Assembly: GCF_000004195.4 (NCBI RefSeq)
Contig: NC_030678.2
Span: 148,322,547 to 148,386,546 of the forward strand
Reading direction: 5' to 3'
From: Xenopus tropicalis
Lineage: Eukaryota > Chordata > Amphibia > Anura > Pipidae
DNA: 64,000 nucleotides
Positions 11,291 through 23,019 of the stretch are shown piece by piece. A model generated the notes under the pieces. That model saw only the letters and a list, made by a program, of their open reading frames with translations. It was not told the DNA's origin and did no database searches. Each line of letters begins with the position of its first letter. Position 1 is the stretch's first letter. The position numbers and the translations under genes were made by a program.

Positions 11291-11479
11291 CAAGAAGGTT
11301 GAGCTTAAAAACACTGACAAGTGCATTTCAATTCCTACTTGTTCTCTTCAAGTAATTAAAAGATAATATAACCTATCCCCTTTCTGAGATAGAAATTTGG
11401 AAAGCAGAATAAACATCACTGATAAAGTGTAACAGCTTGTGCTTATAAACTCAGATCCACTTAGCTTTACTCAAGCACC

Positions 11480-12335
11480 CCCTCAAACGTGCGAACTTTT
11501 GCGAACTTTGCGAACCCCATAGACTTCAATGGGAAGGCAAACTTTAAAACCAAGAAAAGCCATTTCTGGCCAGAAAACTGATTTTAAAGTTGTTTAAAGG
11601 GTGCCACGACCTGGGCAGGGGCATGCAGGAGGGGGATCAAGGGCAAAAATTTCTCTGAAAAATACGTTGTTGACACAGTGTTGCGTTTTGTGCTGGAAAG
11701 GGCAGAAATCACACTACATTTCTAAACTTGTGTAATAAACTGCTTTATAACGTCTGGCATCTACATAAATTACAGTAGCAAAGTAAAAAAACACAAATAA
11801 AAAAAAATTATGTGAATGTGTGGTTGCTGCTTAGTGCACTACTATGAGCAGCACACCTGTCTCCAACACACACAGACGGAGCTGCAGTACACAATGAAAA
11901 GAAGAGTAACAGTAATCAGAAAATAAAAGCAGTCCTTACAAGGACTATTGGGTTACAGCAGATGAGATCAGCAGCTACATACAGAGCAGTAGAAAGTAGA
12001 TTACTAGTCAGCAAAGCTACCTAAACTGTCCCTCAAACCCCTGCACAGCTCTCTCCCTATGCTAACTCATCAAGCACACACAGGCAGAATGTAAAATGGC
12101 TGCTGGGCTTCGGTTTATATATGGAAGGGAGTGGTCCGGGGGTGGTCCAGGAGGGAGAGCTGCCTGATTGGCTGCCATGTATCTGCTGGCTCTGGGGTGA
12201 GAGGTCATAATTTGGCTCCAGCTAAGGCGAACCCAAAATTGCGAACTTCGCTAAAAGTTCGCGAACTTGCGAACCTGCGAACACCCGATTTTCATGCGAA
12301 TTAGTTCTCCGGCGAACAGTTTGCTACATCTCTAC
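11480..12335. mobile_element. GCGAAC-rich nonautonomous DNA element
   Basis: The left part carries GTGCGAACTTTTGCGAAC and the right part the inverted equivalents (GTTCGCGAACTTGCGAAC, then CCGGCGAACAGTTTGCTACA). The two ends are loosely inverted. The interior is non-coding with GGTCCGGGGGTGGTCCAGG. Likely a hAT-like family; no target duplication was established. It lies in intron 3 just before exon 4. Confidence 0.55.
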
Positions 12336-12388
12336 CCCTCAATTTCACTTCTCTATGCACTTAACTTCTCATTGTATTTTATTTGCAG

Positions 12389-12586
12389 ATCTTCTGGATT
12401 GGACCTTTTACAGGAGCCATCATAGCATCTCTGCTCTATAACTACGTACTCTGTCCTCAGCAGCAGAGCTTCTCTGAAAAATTATCCATCCTTTTGGGCC
12501 GAATGCCAGACAAGGAGGAGGAAGAGTGGGAAGAAAGGCAAGAGCAGCCAAGCAGAAGAAAATCTATGGAACTGCAAACCTTGTAA
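12389..12586 (+). CDS. aqp2: AQP2-like aquaporin, terminal exon 4 with stop
   Basis: This exon follows a TTTGCAG acceptor and encodes 65 residues before a TAA stop. It holds transmembrane helix 6 (IFWIGPFTGAIIASLLYNYV) and the cytoplasmic tail. The tail is acidic (DKEEEEWEERQEQ) and then reads RRKSMELQTL. The Ser of RRKS lies where mammalian AQP2 has Ser256, the protein kinase A site that drives apical trafficking, so similar control is plausible. The protein stops about ten residues after this region, so the later phosphorylation sites of the mammalian AQP2 tail have no counterpart; in that respect it ends like AQP5. Intron 3 is 1899 bp, and a GCGAAC-rich repeat ends about 55 bp before the acceptor. 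Confidence 0.93.
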   Translation: MFWIGPFTGAIIASLLYNYVLCPQQQSFSEKLSILLGRMPDKEEEEWEERQEQPSRRKSMELQTL

Positions 12587-14940
12587 CGTGAATGATCAGC
12601 TCATGCAATAGCCATCATCCACTTTGCAATGAAAGATTTATAAAATTAATGAAAACAATCTGTTTGCATGCCATGCAATTCTCACTATGCTTACATGATA
12701 TTAATGTAGTATACTAAGCTTTATCTTGTTTTATGTTTGATCAAGGCCTTGCGAACATGCAACATAACTGGAATCATTCTAGCTGCAGTCATTAAAAGCT
12801 GAAGTTGTATTTTCTTGGCCTACAAATGATATTTATTGTTTCCACTTACAATAATAGTAGATGCAACATTTGCACTTTGTTACTTTAGATTTGACTGCAG
12901 GGAAAAAAAAATGTGTAGCTGATTCATAATAAGGGTCACAAGGAAACATTTTGCATAGTCACAATAAGTGGCAAAGGGGAGACATTACTGGTCCATTCAG
13001 CCTTCATTAAAGTTCCCTGTAAAGTTTACAACCTGCCATGAATTTCCAGATTTGTCTGTCTTACTGGAACTGCAATTATTTTAAGTGTCCTACTGCAGCC
13101 ACATAGTCAGCCTTTGTGACACTAGAATTATAGGAATTTTAAAGCGTTTATTTAAATGTTATAGGCCATTTCTAGAAAAGGTCCCGAAATTAATACACAT
13201 AATAATGTGAAGCTTATTTTTTGAAAACGGTTTGTTTGAATTCACTTCTTCTACATCTTTAAAGTATCTTTTTTATGCTATGTTTGATTTTGATATGGTT
13301 TGCTTAAGAGCGGGGTAGAATGTGGATTTTACTATGTGCCTGTTTATAAAGGGTTGAGGCGGTAACCCTGTTTAAATCATAAGTGCATTTAAGATTGATT
13401 GTGGAATGCAGTGAGAAGAATGCCAGGTGGTCGCAGAGTAGTGTTTGCAAACTGACAGATCAGGCTGAATGCTCTTAGCTGTGATTTATCTCTGGTAACG
13501 GTAAAGGTTCAGTCGCTAGTAAATTATAATAAATACGTTGGGATACTGTATATTATAGTAAATAATGTAGCCCTTATTGTTAAATATAAGGATATTATAA
13601 ATCACTAAGGATTTCCATGACCATAAATAGATAGCTCCTAATATTTACTTCTGATATAAACATTATTTATTATAATCCACAAGTTTCAGTGAGTCATGTG
13701 ACAGAAATAACATCACAAAGCTGTTTAATGGATGCCATCACTACGCTCTGTTTATAAGGATATCATTTACAGGAAATTCATGGCTCTTGTGCATTATATA
13801 GGCATAGATAAGAACATATGTGAAGAAAGTGGAAAATGCTATAAAAAGGATAAAACCTGTAGGAAAGGGATAATAGGGAGAATAACAGCATTACTGAAGG
13901 TCAGGGGTCTCAGGTAGTGTCAGGATGAGGATTATATTCACAGTTATGAATACTGCTTAGGGACATATACGAACCTACCTGAGATTGTGTCATCTGGTGA
14001 TATTAATAGAATAGTTCAACTTAAAATGTAATTTTAGTATGATACAGATAGCAGAATAAGATGATTTGCTATTAGTCATGTTTTTAGGTTAGATAATCAT
14101 TTCAAGAATACAAATAAAACTAAAGTCTTGCAGTTAATCTAGATAGTATTTACTAGTTTCCGGCTTTATAAAAGTAAAGTAGGCAAGTTACAAATCCCAA
14201 CAATGATGTGACTAGTTGGAAAGCAGATTACCAGTAATAGCAGAATAGTAAGGTTAGGCTTAGGATATGGTACTGGGCCCAGGCCAAAGCCTTGAGATAC
14301 TCCTCTAGAGTAATGGCATACTACTGTATGGGCAATGATTAAAAGGAATGATAAAATATCACCAATACCAAAGAAAAAGCATAGAAGATAATACAGACAG
14401 CATTATACTCCCCTATCTCTCTCAGTCATGTTCAAGAGGTCGGTTTAACCCAAATGTTTCAGTTGCCGCAAGAAGAGAGGACCTTTCAACACACAGGTGA
14501 ACCTGCTGAGAGCCTTTAGGGAAATGGTTGCAGACCTGCTCTAAATTCTCTTATTTATTTTATCTAATTTATCATTCCTAAATGGAAGAATCAATGTTGT
14601 AGAGTTTCAAAGTCACCACAGATTAGCAACATATATTCTCAAAGCAACCAGATCCTTCCTTGCAGCCAACTTGAAGTCAAACCTCCCGGAAAATATACTC
14701 TTATTGCAAAGGTAAAATGGTCTGCGGCAATGGCAAGTATAAAGGATTACCTCCTATAGAGCTGGAATGGTACCCATGGACAGAATAGCTGTCATCCACA
14801 CCCCCCAAAATGCTCAACTCCTAGCTAGGGGGAAAACCCAAGGGGAACTACACCCTCCTCCTCTGTCCTTTTTGTTTCCCAGATAAATGAACACAATATC
14901 ATTCTTATTCTGAAATATGTATAGTGGTGGCTGAAATTCT
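12587..14940 (+). other. 3' flank of the AQP2-like gene and intergenic DNA
   Basis: The 3' untranslated region should begin here. Possible polyadenylation hexamers are ATTAAA near 12791 and AATAAA near 13529; neither can be chosen from sequence alone. The rest is AT-rich apparently unique DNA. No convincing coding region or complete transposon was seen. Confidence 0.4.
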
Positions 14941-14949
14941 GGCTATTGA

Positions 14950-15660
14950 GCATGTTTGTTACAAAATATGGAGACTCTACTGATAAATTAGTTACCCCTT
15001 TATTCAGACAGTCCCCTTAAGTTTATGCAGCTAAGTGGGTCCTAAATTGGAAAAGGAAAATGGTTTCCTTTTCCTGTGTTAGAGTTGTTCCTGGCAGTTC
15101 AGTAACTGACCAGGAGATGTCACTGTTCTGTTGTATAAAAGGGGAAGCCAACCTGTGCTTGGTCTCTTTTCTTCCTTGTTTTCCCCTGGATAGACAGGAG
15201 GTGGAAGATTGGAGCCTTAACAATGGTTGGCCTAGTTAGTTGTAAGGATATTTTCAGTTATAGATCACTCCAGGACTGATAGATAGGGGTAGGGTAGCCA
15301 GTGAGCAGCCTAAACTTAAGCAAGGAGGTTATTAAAGGTTAGAGTCCTGGGTGTGCTGCCCAAGAGCACAGAGCTAGGGGCAGATACTTTCCTGCCTAGG
15401 TTCCACTTGAGAGACCTCAAAGCTTGGGGTATAACTTGCAAGTCAACCATCCGCATTCTGGTTATTGGCTGTATCTGGTAATAGTATATTTGCTAAATAT
15501 TATACTACCACATCCGTGTTACCTTTGGTATTCAAAGTGGTCTGACTATTTGCCTGCGAATAAAGAAGTTACTGTTATTTTTAAGAACCACTGGCACCCA
15601 TTTATTGCTCTTTTATATCATAGAACAATGACCCCTCCTGGCTAATTATGGAACTGTCAG
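14950..15660 (+). mobile_element. Possible solo LTR
   Basis: Within about 700 bp are a TATAAAAGGGG box at 15135, a run of unique text, a GAATAAAGAAG polyadenylation-like signal near 15560, and a T-rich stretch after it. That order resembles a retroelement long terminal repeat. I could not fix the ends or a target duplication, and no second copy is present in the window. Confidence 0.35.
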
Positions 15661-15664
15661 GAGC

Positions 15665-18600
15665 ACAGTTTTACACAGGATCAGGAAACATTTGAAACTG
15701 TGAATTAAGACCCAGCTTAGCCATCTATAGTCTCTAGGGATAGCCTGCAAACATAAAAGGGCAACCAATGTATCAGTCCCCTTCACTGTTATATTAAAAC
15801 GTGCTGGCTTGCAGCTCCAGTGTCCACACCAGTGATAGACACACTCTTCTAAAGGACAAAGTTTGGCAATATTCAGGCAAGACAGCAGGTGTATTTGTTT
15901 ATATGGTGTCAACTGAGGTGAGATGCAGTTGATATTACACGATGTTTAGCTTGTGGTCTTCTTGTAAGTTGAGTGTATACCGAGTATTTACAAATCTTTT
16001 CTTCCCAATTTAAGCTGCTTAAAAGTGAAAATGATAGGCATGTAATGGATTTGTTCCCAATTAGTCATGTCGCAAAATCTCTAATGAAGTAAAACAATAA
16101 CCTTAAAGAAGGCAAATGGGGGAGATGCTAAAATAATTAGTATTACCCATAGAGTTTTTCATCTTTTGCTGTGTGGCGTCAAGCATAACCAACAGCTTTT
16201 CCCTATAGGATATGAGATTTAGTATTAAAATTAAAAGGAAAGAGAGTTAAACAAAGATGAAAGAATGAATATGCAAAAGCCACATGGTGTTATTTCCAGG
16301 AAGGTATCTGTTGATAGTGGTATTATACTCTCCTGTTGTACAGCCATGATACTGGATGACAGCCCTGGACTGGGTTTGAAAATAATTAGTGAGTGTCTAT
16401 GGTACCTTCAGCAGCCCCTCTGGCATTTGCCAGAATCCACAGACTGCCAGTCCGGGCCTGTGTGATGATCTGGTTGTTGGTTTAATCTGGAACTAACTCA
16501 TTTTTTTCAGCAATCGTGTGGCACTTATACAAACGGCCAGTAGACTGCACTGTGTACAAGATTTCTTTCTATACTGTTAGAGTGTTAGAACTCCTGGTAG
16601 GAGTTATTGTGGCTGAAAGAAGTACTGTTATACCATACAGATTCCTGACTACAAAACATAACAAATAAATCTGCCCCTAAGCATCTTCTATATTTGGCAG
16701 GCTCATTTGGAATCTTTATAGAATAGCAGTTGATTCCATACGGCATGGTGGAACAGCTTCTGTACAGCACAGACTGAATTTTTCATTTGGATGCATGGTT
16801 GCACACATACTTGTGCATCTAAATTATGTTTTCCTGTAAGGCATGGAGATTTAAAGGAAAATATTGAGAAAGTGATCATACTTGTAATATATTTAGTTAG
16901 GCAAAAATGTAATCTATAAACGCTGGAGTGAGCGGATGTATAGCATAATAGCCAGAACACTACTTCCTGCTTTCCGCTCAGTTAGTCAGGGACATAACTG
17001 TTCAGTTATGTCCCATATGCCCCCCCCCCCCCCCATCAAGTGACTGATTGGTTACTGACTGCTAACAGCCTAGAGAGCTATAAAGGGTAGAGTAGAGTTC
17101 TGGCTATTATATTAGACATCTGTCCACTCCAGCCTTTATAGAATACTATATATTAAAAACAGTTTTTACTATGCACAGTCTATCCATTTGCCAATTTTCA
17201 TTTTTACATTATACCCACTGCTGTAATTTCACTGTGCTGGGCTTTGGAGGGACAGAGAAGTGTTTTGATAGATGCTCCCGACCCCCCCAGTACCTAGGGG
17301 TGGGACAATGACATGGGGGCAAGCAGTGAGATATGAAGTGGGGGTCATGACATATGGGGCATGTTCATGCTGTGGAGTATGGGGGGAGCTGTGATGCTGA
17401 GCTGTGGGTATTGACCAGATTCTTGTTTAGGCTTCTCAGTGCTGATACCCCAAACAGTTGTGAACACAAAAGCTCCCAAAAAAACCTGTTCAGTTCTAAA
17501 CCGTACAGGTGGCAACCCTACCTGCAGCAGTATCATGGTATGTCCATGTCACTGATAAGACAGGGAGGTGGGAGGTGGTACTTGCAATAAGGGCTGAGGG
17601 CACCCCAGGCAAGCCCCTGTCTCTGCTCTCCCCCACCACCCTCCCCATCATGTCACCTCCCCATGTCTCCCCACACCCACCATGTGCGACTCATGTACCA
17701 AACCCCCATGCAGTGAGACAGCAGTGTATCAGCAACCAGGGAGATTCAGTGTAAAACTTAAGAAATGGCGTGCAGAAGAAGTATGTGCCCAGCTACCCCC
17801 CCCCCCCCCGCTACACCCCTGGCACGTGCCTCTTCTGCCTGCCCTAGTTGTGACTCTGGGCACCGGCCAACACAGTGATCCTTATGCAGACTGTTTTTGA
17901 TTTTGATTGAAGCTCTTTTCTGCATGGGAAATGAACCCTGATCACCCCACTTCTCTCAGTATGTTAGATGAGCATGTGAAGTCACTGTAACACATACAGT
18001 AGAAAGCTTTGCTAGTCCAGTAAATTTTGCACTTTCCAGATGATGCATGAGTTCTTATGTAATTTTACAAGCTGCTCTAGTTTTTCCTGACTTGCATGGC
18101 TTTGTTCCCATACACTACCCTTATAAAAGGGATGATTATATCCCTGTCACCTTATACTTTTATGGTACATTTCCCTTTGGTTTACTTCCAGTCTAAAACT
18201 AAATAGTAAAATGAAAGGCAAGAAAATGTAATAATAAACTTGTGCAGCCCTAAATTATTATTAAATTGCTAAACAATATAATGTTTTATATACACACTAT
18301 TAAGATGAACTGGAGAGAATAAAACTGATTTATTTTTTTAAGACTGGACTGACTGGAACAGTAACAAGGCAACTAACGCTCTGAATGTAACACACAGTAC
18401 ACAGAAGGGCAATGAAAGGCCAGGCAAAATAATGGGTTGGAATGGAACAGCAGAGGGGAGGTGGAGAAGAAAAGATTATGAGACATGGGCAGAGAGGAGG
18501 ATGAAAAGGGAGAGAGAATAAGTCATGGCAGGGAATAGGGGCACAGAAGGAGGGGAGAAGGGGAGTAGAGGGAAAGCAGAAAGCAAAATAAGTGTAGTTG

Positions 18601-18695
18601 TATAGAATGATCAGGAGAGAAAAATATATGTGAAAAATGAACATTGAAGGCAGGAGCTGAAAGAATGAAGGGGACAGCAACAGCAAAAAATTAAA
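15665..18695. other. Intergenic DNA, no gene recognised
   Basis: Only simple features are visible: a C-run at about 17020-17034, another near 17800-17810, and a fragment (CTCTTCTGCCTGCCCTAG near 17830) of the 1697-1912 repeat family. A purine-rich strand at 18420-18680 gives a long minus-strand open frame without family likeness. Confidence 0.4.
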
Positions 18696-18890
18696 GTGTT
18701 TTCAGGTAAATAAAATATAATGTACTGCTGCTCTGCACTGGTAACTGCAGTGTGTGTTTGGTTCAGAAATGCTACTACAGTTTATATAATAAGCTGCTGT
18801 TTAGCCATGGGGGCAGCCTTTCATTGAAATAGGGATAAATGGCACTGATTTTTGACTAACTAACCATTGTAGAATACAGTACTATGGGTT
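18696..18890. repeat. Partial TTAA fold-back MITE
   Basis: It shares AAATATAATGTACTGCTGC, CTGCACTGGTAA and TAGCCATGGGGGCAGCC with 5935-6366. The right half is replaced by a GGCCATACACG element at about 18899. Confidence 0.55.
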
Positions 18891-18898
18891 TAGCTGTT

Positions 18899-19150
18899 TA
18901 GGTGGCCATACACGTGAAGATTGGCTCATTTGGAGAGGTAGCCACACAAGTGGACCTATCACTGATATACCCAGTGGCATAAACTATTGAATCACATTGA
19001 TGGGATACAGGCCGTCAGGACGAGAACGGCATCAACACACACCGATATGCTGCTCTTCCCAATGGGAATTTTAAACCTGCCCTATCAACATCTGCTGATT
19101 TTTGCCCAGATATTGGTCAGGTAGGCCTGGCTGCGGGCCTGCGGGTCTGC
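18899..19150. repeat. GGTGGCCATACACG element, left part
   Basis: It starts TTAGGTGGCCATACACGTG, as do the copies at 35032 and (inverted) 36537. The right terminus is not present. Confidence 0.55.
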
Positions 19151-19283
19151 CTAGTTCAAAAAAGCTCTTCTATTGTCCTACCTACAAAATAAGTTGATTA
19201 AAGACAATTCCCTTGTAAATTACATATGTATTTATGTATATGTGTGCATACATATTTGCATATATCTACATTAAGTAAGTATT

Positions 19284-19375
19284 GCACTCAACAGGTCTTA
19301 ATAATGTGACAAAATATTGTATTTACATCCTGTAAATAAAATATTTTTGTCACATTATTAAGACTTGTTGAGTGC
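19284..19375. repeat. Near-perfect 92-bp palindrome
   Basis: GCACTCAACAGGTCTTAATA on the left returns inverted as TATTAAGACTTGTTGAGTGC on the right, around a short centre TTTACATCCTGTAAA. A small fold-back insertion or a strong hairpin. Confidence 0.85.
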
Positions 19376-19489
19376 TATCCTTACCAAGTATACAGTATTT
19401 TTCTGTTAGCAGTACCCAGGTATTTGTTTTTTAAGTGTAAAGTGTTGCAAAGTAGGAGATTAGGAAGTGATGTTGAAGGTGGTGGTTAA

Positions 19490-20160
19490 GTTAACTTTTA
19501 GTATGTTATAGAATTTCCTATTTATTCCTAGCAACTTTGACATTGGTCTTCATTATTTATTTTTTATAGATTTTATTTTTTTTTTAGATTATTAGTTATT
19601 TGCCTTCCTTTTCTGCCTCTTTATAGATATCAGATGGGGTCACTGACCCCTGCAACCAAAAAACTATTGCTCTGTGATGCTACAAATATTATTGTTACTT
19701 TTTATTATTTATCTTCCTATTCAGTCCTTTGCTTATTTATATTCCAGTCTCTCATTCAAATCACAGCCTAGATACTAGAGCAGGGGTCCCCAACCTTTTA
19801 TAGCCATGAGCCACATTCAAATGGAAAACCTGTTGGGGAGCAACACAAGCATGGACAAAGTTCCTGGGGGTGCAAATAAGAGCTATAACTGGCCATTTGG
19901 TAGCCCCTATGGGGACTGGCAGCCTACATAATGCTCTGTTTGGCTTTACACTGGGTTTTATGCAACCAAAAGTCACCTCCATGCCAGGAATTTAAAAAAT
20001 AAGCACCTGCTTTGAGACCACGGGGAGCAACATCCAAGGGGTTGGGGAAAAACATGTTGCTCACGAACTACTGGTTGGGGATCAAAGAGTAAATAAAACC
20101 CTAGCAACCACATAGCTGCTGAAATACCAAACTGGAAAGCTGACAAAGAATCCCCTTGAC
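19490..20160. mobile_element. TTAA-family MITE split by a hAT-type MITE
   Basis: The left half (19490-19780) runs from GTTAACTTTTAGTATG to TCAAATCACAGCC. The right half (20085-20160) resumes with AACCCTAGCAACCACATAG. The hAT-type element at 19781-20084 sits between them, so the TTAA-family copy is the older insertion. Confidence 0.6.
19781..20084. mobile_element. hAT-type MITE, CAGGGGTCCCCAACC family
   Basis: It begins CAGGGGTCCCCAACC and ends GGTTGGGGATCA with the last bases lost. The interior text (GAGCCACATTCAAATG, GGAGCAACA, CATGTTGCTCACGA) is shared with copies at 46439-46743 and 44324-44625. It lies inside the 19490-20160 element. Confidence 0.75.
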
Positions 20161-20230
20161 AAAGGACTTGCTTTCAAAACGTTGGGGTTTTCTCAATCCT
20201 CATGTGTCTGCTTTTTCTGCTTTACCTGGG

Positions 20231-20840
20231 GGTCATTTCTCAACACCGGGCAAATTTGCCCATGGGCAGTAATCAATGAAATTGTGGCATTGATTGTTCT
20301 ACCTGCAGCTTCAATGGCAATGTCACTCATCCCCTAATTCAAGGGAAAAGTTTGGGTGCACGAGACCTGGCTGTACTATATACATATAGACTGTCTCAGC
20401 ACTCCTAAAATACAAAATGGTATACGGATGTGGTTACTCCTTTAATTTCAGCTCTCCCATTATTCCCACCCCTTTAAGGACTGCCCAATAGCTCAGCATT
20501 TAAGAGGGTTAATTAGCAAGGTGTGGATGCATCGATGTTAAACTAGTTTGGGACTGGCGCGATGGGCACTGCCTTGACGGGGCACGTCAGCTTATGCATG
20601 TTTGTACAAACACTGTGACCAAATGTGTCTTGTTTTCAACTGAGTGCTGGTATTTCCCCTCAATGCCTGTAGGGTTGTTAATTCACTTTTTTCTTGCATG
20701 CATTTTTGCCATTTTGTATTTTAGGAGTGCTGAGACAGTCTAGATGTTCTACCTGCAGCTGGCTGAAAAAAGTAAATCACTGATTGGTTGCTATGGGTTA
20801 CTGCCCATGGGCAAATTTGCCCATCGTTGATAAATGAGCC
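20231..20840. mobile_element. Fold-back element with GGGCAAATTTGCCC ends
   Basis: The left end CATTTCTCAACACCGGGCAA and then ATTTGCCCATGGGCAG returns inverted at the right end (CTGCCCATGGGCAAATTTG, then CCCATCGTTGATAAATG). A second inner pair AGGAGTGCTGAGACAGTCTA also inverts. The interior is non-coding. Confidence 0.7.
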
Positions 20841-21049
20841 ACTGTGTTTAGGCCAATTGGTGGTATGTATATTATGCATTGTAATTGCATAATCTGATTT
20901 TTAAATAGGTGTGCATTGAACAATTTATTAATTTGTGCTGACATTCTGTTTGCCCCTATGTGGGTTTGGAAAACAGATTTTCATTTGCACCCTTTTCTTT
21001 TCAAAGATATAGCTTTGTTCTAGTAATTGTGGTGTGCCCTCCAATATCA

Positions 21050-21245
21050 TATTGTTTGTAAATTGGACCCTAGCAACCAGATAACTGCTGAAATTACAAA
21101 CTGGAGAGCTGCTGAGCAAAAAGTGAAATAACTACAAAACCTCAAAAAACCTAAAAAAATGAAGACCGGTTGCAAATTGTCTCCGAATATTACTCTCTGC
21201 ATGGTACTAAAATTTAACTCAAAGGCGAACAACCCCTTTAAGACA
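21050..21245. repeat. 3' part of a TTAA-family MITE
   Basis: The text GGACCCTAGCAACCAGATAA through AAAGGCGAACAACCCCTTTA matches the right half of the CACCTTTAA MITE family. Confidence 0.6.
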
Positions 21246-21554
21246 TGCCAGAAATTCTCACCTCTACAAACCAGTGCCATTTGTCAAGCAAGATGATGAA
21301 ATAACTTTGGGTATATGTCAATACTATTATATGGGTGTGATGTTAATAACCTTATGACACAGCATTTCCAATGTTTATATATGTATAAACAGTTTTGTTA
21401 CTATCCAGATGAACTGATAATACCTTATCTTGAAAAGGTTACAGTTATTCATGAACAATTTGATACATAACTCTTCTCTCACTCCATGTAAAGCAGGCCT
21501 GTGTCATGAGAAATAGTTGGGCATCAAACATGTAGTGTAAACCATTGCACAATT

Positions 21555-21765
21555 CTTATTCTTTATTTATATAGCACCAGCATATTCTGCAGTGCCTTAC
21601 AGAGAAGGTGCCTATCACATTCATGGAAAATAGGGTAACCAGAAGAAACCAACACAAGGACAGGGAGAACAGGCAAACACCACACGGATACTACTCTGGC
21701 TGGAATGGAACCCAGTGCTACATGGAAGCAGTGCTCACCACTGAGCCACCGTGCTACCAACATGT
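21555..21765. repeat. Old dispersed vertebrate-type repeat
   Basis: TTATTTATATAGCACCAGCA, CAGTGCCTTACAGAG and CAGTGCTCACCACTGAGCCA plus CCGTGCTACC form a text found widely in amphibian and fish genomes. The family is not named here. Confidence 0.45.
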
Positions 21766-21916
21766 TTGTTTCATTCTTTTTTTTCCACTGTGTTGTTTGC
21801 TGCAGCACAGGCCAGTAAAATATATAATATATTTCTAATATGGTATTTAAATGTTTTCTGCCATCACAGATTTAGTTAACAAGAGGACAGTTTCAAATAG
21901 AATTACATTATTTAAG

Positions 21917-22374
21917 TAAACTGGCCATACGTGAAAGATCAGTCATTGAAAGGTTATCACTCCAACAAGATTTTTAAACATTCAAAAATAAAAAATTATT
22001 GGAGAACTTTGTATAAAGTACTTACGAAAAAAGCTTTAGCTCCTAGTTGTTGCTCTGTGCTGCAACCAAATACAACTGCAAAAATCCAAAAAGTAGGAGA
22101 AAAAAGCCTCAGTAGATCCACTGCAAACCATACACTGTGGGCAGTGGTAACACTTGCCCACAGTGGATGGTTTGCAGTGGATCTGCTGAGGCTTTTTTCT
22201 CCTACTTTTTGGATTTTTGAAGATTTTTAAACATGTCTGATCAATATCTATCTGATTTTCAGCCAGATATTGGTTGGTAGGCCTGCTGGAGTGCTCCAGT
22301 GGATAAGATGCCAATTCGGACTGAAGGAGATGAATCAGCAGCTAAATTCTATCCAAGTATGGCCACCTTGAGTT
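21917..22374. mobile_element. GGCCATACACG-type element with internal hairpin
   Basis: The outer ends are CTGGCCATACGTG and the inverted CAAGTATGGCCACC. Inside, 22080-22218 is a fold-back: AAAATCCAAAAAGTAGGAGA returns as TCTCCTACTTTTTGGATTTT around a TGTGGGCA-type loop. Non-coding. Confidence 0.6.
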
Positions 22375-22415
22375 GCAACTCCAATGCCTGGGAGGAATGA
22401 CTGATCCACATAGAC

Positions 22416-22530
22416 CAGTGATCCCCAACCTGTGGCTCAGGAGCAACATGTTGTACATTTTCCATGCTTGTCTTGCTCCCCAACTCTCTTTACATGTGAA
22501 TATTGCTCCCAGGTAAAAAAGACTGGGGAC
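22416..22530. repeat. Internally deleted hAT-type MITE, CAGTGATCCCCAACC family
   Basis: It starts CAGTGATCCCCAACC and GGAGCAACATGTTG, the 3' end of the family read in reverse, and is truncated by about 22530. No target duplication is visible. Confidence 0.55.
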
Positions 22531-22786
22531 CTCCACCATAAATGGTCTGTTCCTTTGACAAACGAATTGTACCTTTTATTATCTACAAACATAGGCAGCC
22601 ATAAGCTCATGTAAAAGTGAGTTCAGCAGGAAATTAGTCAGCAGTTATCATAATGAACATCAACATCGGTTGTTATAAAATCTAATGACACAGGTATTCT
22701 GTAATTGTTCGTCTAAAGGAAGACAGCAAATTGCTTGTTGCTGTCAGATCAATTCAAAATTAGTCATGTTAAGTGAATGAGTAGTA

Positions 22787-22850
22787 CAGGTATGGGACCT
22801 GCTATCCAGAATGCTTGGGAATTTCCATGCCTAAATATTGAATTCATGAA
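22787..22850 (+). repeat. Left end of the TA-flanked CAGGTATGGGACC MITE
   Basis: Only CAGGTATGGGACCTGCTATC and the next ~40 bases are kept. Confidence 0.6.
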
Positions 22851-23019
22851 ACTGTGGAAATATTAGCAAAATGGCAAAATTTCACAAAATGCATTGGTGT
22901 CAATGGGTAATTTTTTCTTTTTGCAAGTTTTCATATTGCAAGTACACAGAGGCTCAAACAGAATATCAAGCTCTACATCATGCTAAAAGGTAATTTCAAG
23001 GTGAACAACCCATTTAAGG

